From JAIESQ01 sp964495375 (GTDB taxonomy: Bacteria; Planctomycetota; Planctomycetia; Pirellulales; JAEUIK01): a DNA stretch of 64,000 nt. A program made the translations under genes and the position numbers. Each line of letters begins with the position of its first letter. The stretch's first letter is position 1. The stretch is from the NCBI GenBank assembly GCA_964495375.1, contig CAZBWM010000022.1, positions 12,928-76,927 of the forward strand, written 5' to 3'. Below the pieces are notes generated by a model. That model had not been told where the DNA came from. It saw only the letters and a program-made list of their open reading frames with translations, and ran no database searches. Shown piece by piece: positions 62,582 through 64,000 of this stretch.

Positions 62582-62977
62582 ATGGAATCTTCGATTGCAA
62601 AGGGCGAAGCACTGCTGGCTGCGGCATCTCGTGGTCGACTAGAGGAAGTACGTGCCTTGCTACTAGCTGGCGCGAATGTCAATTTCCGCGATGTATTTCA
62701 TGGTGGAACCAGCCTTCACAAGGTCGCTAAAATCGGTGACTGTTTGATTGCTGAGGAATTGTTGAAACATGGAGCTGATCCCAATATATGCACGTCCAAT
62801 ACATCTTCTTCTCCGCTTGGAAGCGCCGCATTAGCTGGCCATCAGAACATGGTGAAGCTGCTGATCGACAACGGAGGGCGATTATCCATCGAGGATTATG
62901 AATCGGGACTGATTGATGAGTGCCGACGAGACGGGCTTGAGGAGATTGCTGATCTGCTGATTGCTGCCTCTCTCTAG
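62582..62977 (+). CDS. Ankyrin-repeat protein
   Basis: A 131-residue protein with three to four ankyrin repeats (LLAAASRGRLEEVRALLLAGANVN, then GTSLHKVAKIGDCLIAEELLKHGADPN, and SPLGSAALAGHQNMVKLLIDNGG). Ankyrin domains mediate protein contacts. The ATG at 62582 has a GAGGGAG site six bases away; one at 62567 is possible. The gene is visibly less GC-rich than its neighbours (many A/T third positions), which hints at recent acquisition. Confidence 0.85.
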   Translation: MESSIAKGEALLAAASRGRLEEVRALLLAGANVNFRDVFHGGTSLHKVAKIGDCLIAEELLKHGADPNICTSNTSSSPLGSAALAGHQNMVKLLIDNGGRLSIEDYESGLIDECRRDGLEEIADLLIAASL

Positions 62978-63200
62978 CGCCCCAGCCCTGTGCCGAGAGA
63001 GGCGACCTGACAGGTCGCAAGCCAAGCTTGCGCGACGCGGCGCAAAAACACTAGCCCGAAGCGCAGCGAGGGAGAGTTTACGTTGCCCCACCAACGCACG
63101 TCGGACGCGAAGCGACCAGCGGTCCGTACTTAGCCGCGCAGCGGCGGCAGAACTTAGCCGGGCGGCGTAAGCCCCCGGATAACCGATCCCATCGAGCCCC

Positions 63201-63258
63201 AAGCCGCGCAGCGGCGACATAGCACTGGATACCAGCCTATGTCGCCGCTGCGCGGCTT
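63201..63258. repeat. Perfect 22-bp inverted repeat
   Basis: The left arm (63201-63222) starts AAGCCGCGCAGCGGCGACAT and the right arm (63237-63258) is its exact reverse complement, with a 14-base loop. GCCGCTGCGCGGC recurs at 63120-63135 and 63470-63482. Confidence 0.85.
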
Positions 63259-63338
63259 AATGCGTGTTCGCGAACGGTTCCGTGGGTTTCACCCACGGCT
63301 AAAGCTCTGCCGCCGCTCTCGCGGCGAAGATCAGCGCC

Positions 63339-63410
63339 GGGGACTGGAGTCGTTCCGGCGTTCTATATCCACGAACGCACACGCGTCGGCCGGAAGGACT
63401 CCTGTCCCCC
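63339..63410. repeat. Imperfect hairpin, AGTCGTTCCGGCC family, copy 2
   Basis: GGGGACTGGAGTCGTTCCGG on the left pairs imperfectly with CCGGAAGGACTCCTGTCCCC on the right across a 30-base loop. A related copy lies at 38047-38114. Confidence 0.6.
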
Positions 63411-63592
63411 TTGGACCCGCGCGCGACACAGCGCTCTGGTCCCCACTTCTCTAACGACATTGGCCTGTCGCCGCTGCGCGGCGAAAACGAAGACTGCTGC
63501 GCGACAACGCCTGGGCTGAAAGCTCAGATCCCCTTGCGATCGCAAAACCACAAATGAAAATCGCCGCGTGTGAGATCCTGAGCCACTTCACT

Positions 63593-63621
63593 AACTTTGC
63601 GCCTTCGCGACTTTGCGCGAG
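63593..63621 (-). repeat. Degenerate CGCAAAGGCGC repeat, copy 2
   Basis: On the minus strand, CTCGCGCAAAGTCGCGAAGG then CGCAAAGTT, resembling 20430-20460. Confidence 0.5.
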
Positions 63622-64000
63622 ACAATGCCCGCGCCTTCACCGTGGCGCGAGACTTCCTGCTTTCAAACTTTCTTCGCGCGAGTGGCTCAAAATGGCCCGC
63701 GGGACAATTGGGACACGCGTAAAATGAATCGTTGCCAAGCCGACTTGCGTGGTGGCGGTGCGCGCCGGCTTCTTGTTCACCACAACGGCACGACGACACG
63801 ACCGAGATTGTTTACTGCACGACTCGTCCGGCGAATCGATAACCAAGATCACCTTGACCCCGGATTTCACGGCTCGCGCGGATGAACGGAAACCTGATTC
63901 AATCATCCGTGCCATCGGTGTTATCCGTGGTCCAAATCTTCGTGGTCCAAGTCCTCACAGTCCCGAGGTCCGTGGTCTTGGACGCAAATTGGACGCAGCT

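Larger units (their letters stand above)
62978..64000. other. Gene-free, repeat-rich end of the window
   Basis: About 1 kb without a supported gene. It includes four copies of GCCGCTGCGCGGC in both orientations, a TTTAGCCGTGGGTG..CACCC-type hairpin (63280-63303), the large inverted repeat 63201-63258, a TAGCCCGAAGCGCAGCGAGGGA stretch (63053-63074) and fragments like TTATCCGTGGTCC (63920-63932). All are non-coding motif families. Confidence 0.6.

Overview
The window looks like a chromosomal segment of a planctomycete, most likely a Pirellulales-type member of the Planctomycetota. The support is high GC, a DUF1559-like pseudopilin, two PEP-CTERM proteins, a sulfatase, small membrane proteins that begin MDxNPY or MDEKxKRRW, SecA with a SEC-C tail, a GyrA without the usual quinolone-contact residues, and many dispersed palindromic repeats. 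It reads as ordinary genome, with no prophage, CRISPR array, rRNA or recognisable tRNA.

Layout. 1-6.9 kb: end of secA, waaA, a run of small membrane-protein genes with near-identical leaderless-type promoters, metK and two membrane proteins. 6.9-14.7 kb: an ECF sigma/anti-sigma-cupin pair, accessory genes, a phospholipase D protein, a Cys/His-rich secreted protein, a pseudopilin and a PEP-CTERM protein. 14.7-27.4 kb (minus strand): moeA, gmd, gyrA, then a shape/wall cluster read as coiled-coil protein, small membrane protein, mreB, mreC, mreD and a class B PBP. 27.4-34.1 kb: MDxNPY proteins, an Flp pilin with a Gly/Ser-rich tail, a HAMP-like protein, lnt and a B12-binding-type radical SAM enzyme. 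34.5-42 kb: carB, a BlaI/BlaR1-like pair in which BlaR1 carries a beta-propeller, and two parS-like palindromes. 42-53.2 kb: PEP-CTERM propeller protein, phosphatase, cyclase, lipoprotein, amtB, a membrane J-domain protein and an endonuclease/phosphatase-family protein. 53.5-63 kb: an in-frame alpha/beta-hydrolase-sulfatase fusion, a transglutaminase-like protein, a sigma-54 activator divergent from a VIT/VWA protein with a GlyGly-CTERM-like tail, a rhombosortase-like protease and an ankyrin protein. The last 1 kb is gene-free and repeat-rich.

The most interesting signals are these. (1) A putative rhombosortase lies next to a probable GlyGly-CTERM substrate, whose divergent sigma-54 activator sits over a candidate -24/-12 promoter and an inverted repeat. 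(2) Several genes have a -10 hexamer placed so that transcription would begin at or within a few bases of the start codon. (3) A dispersed palindrome has replaced the 3' ends of two unrelated genes, giving both the same C-terminal tail. (4) At least four dispersed palindromic element families occupy the intergenic regions and sometimes coding sequence.
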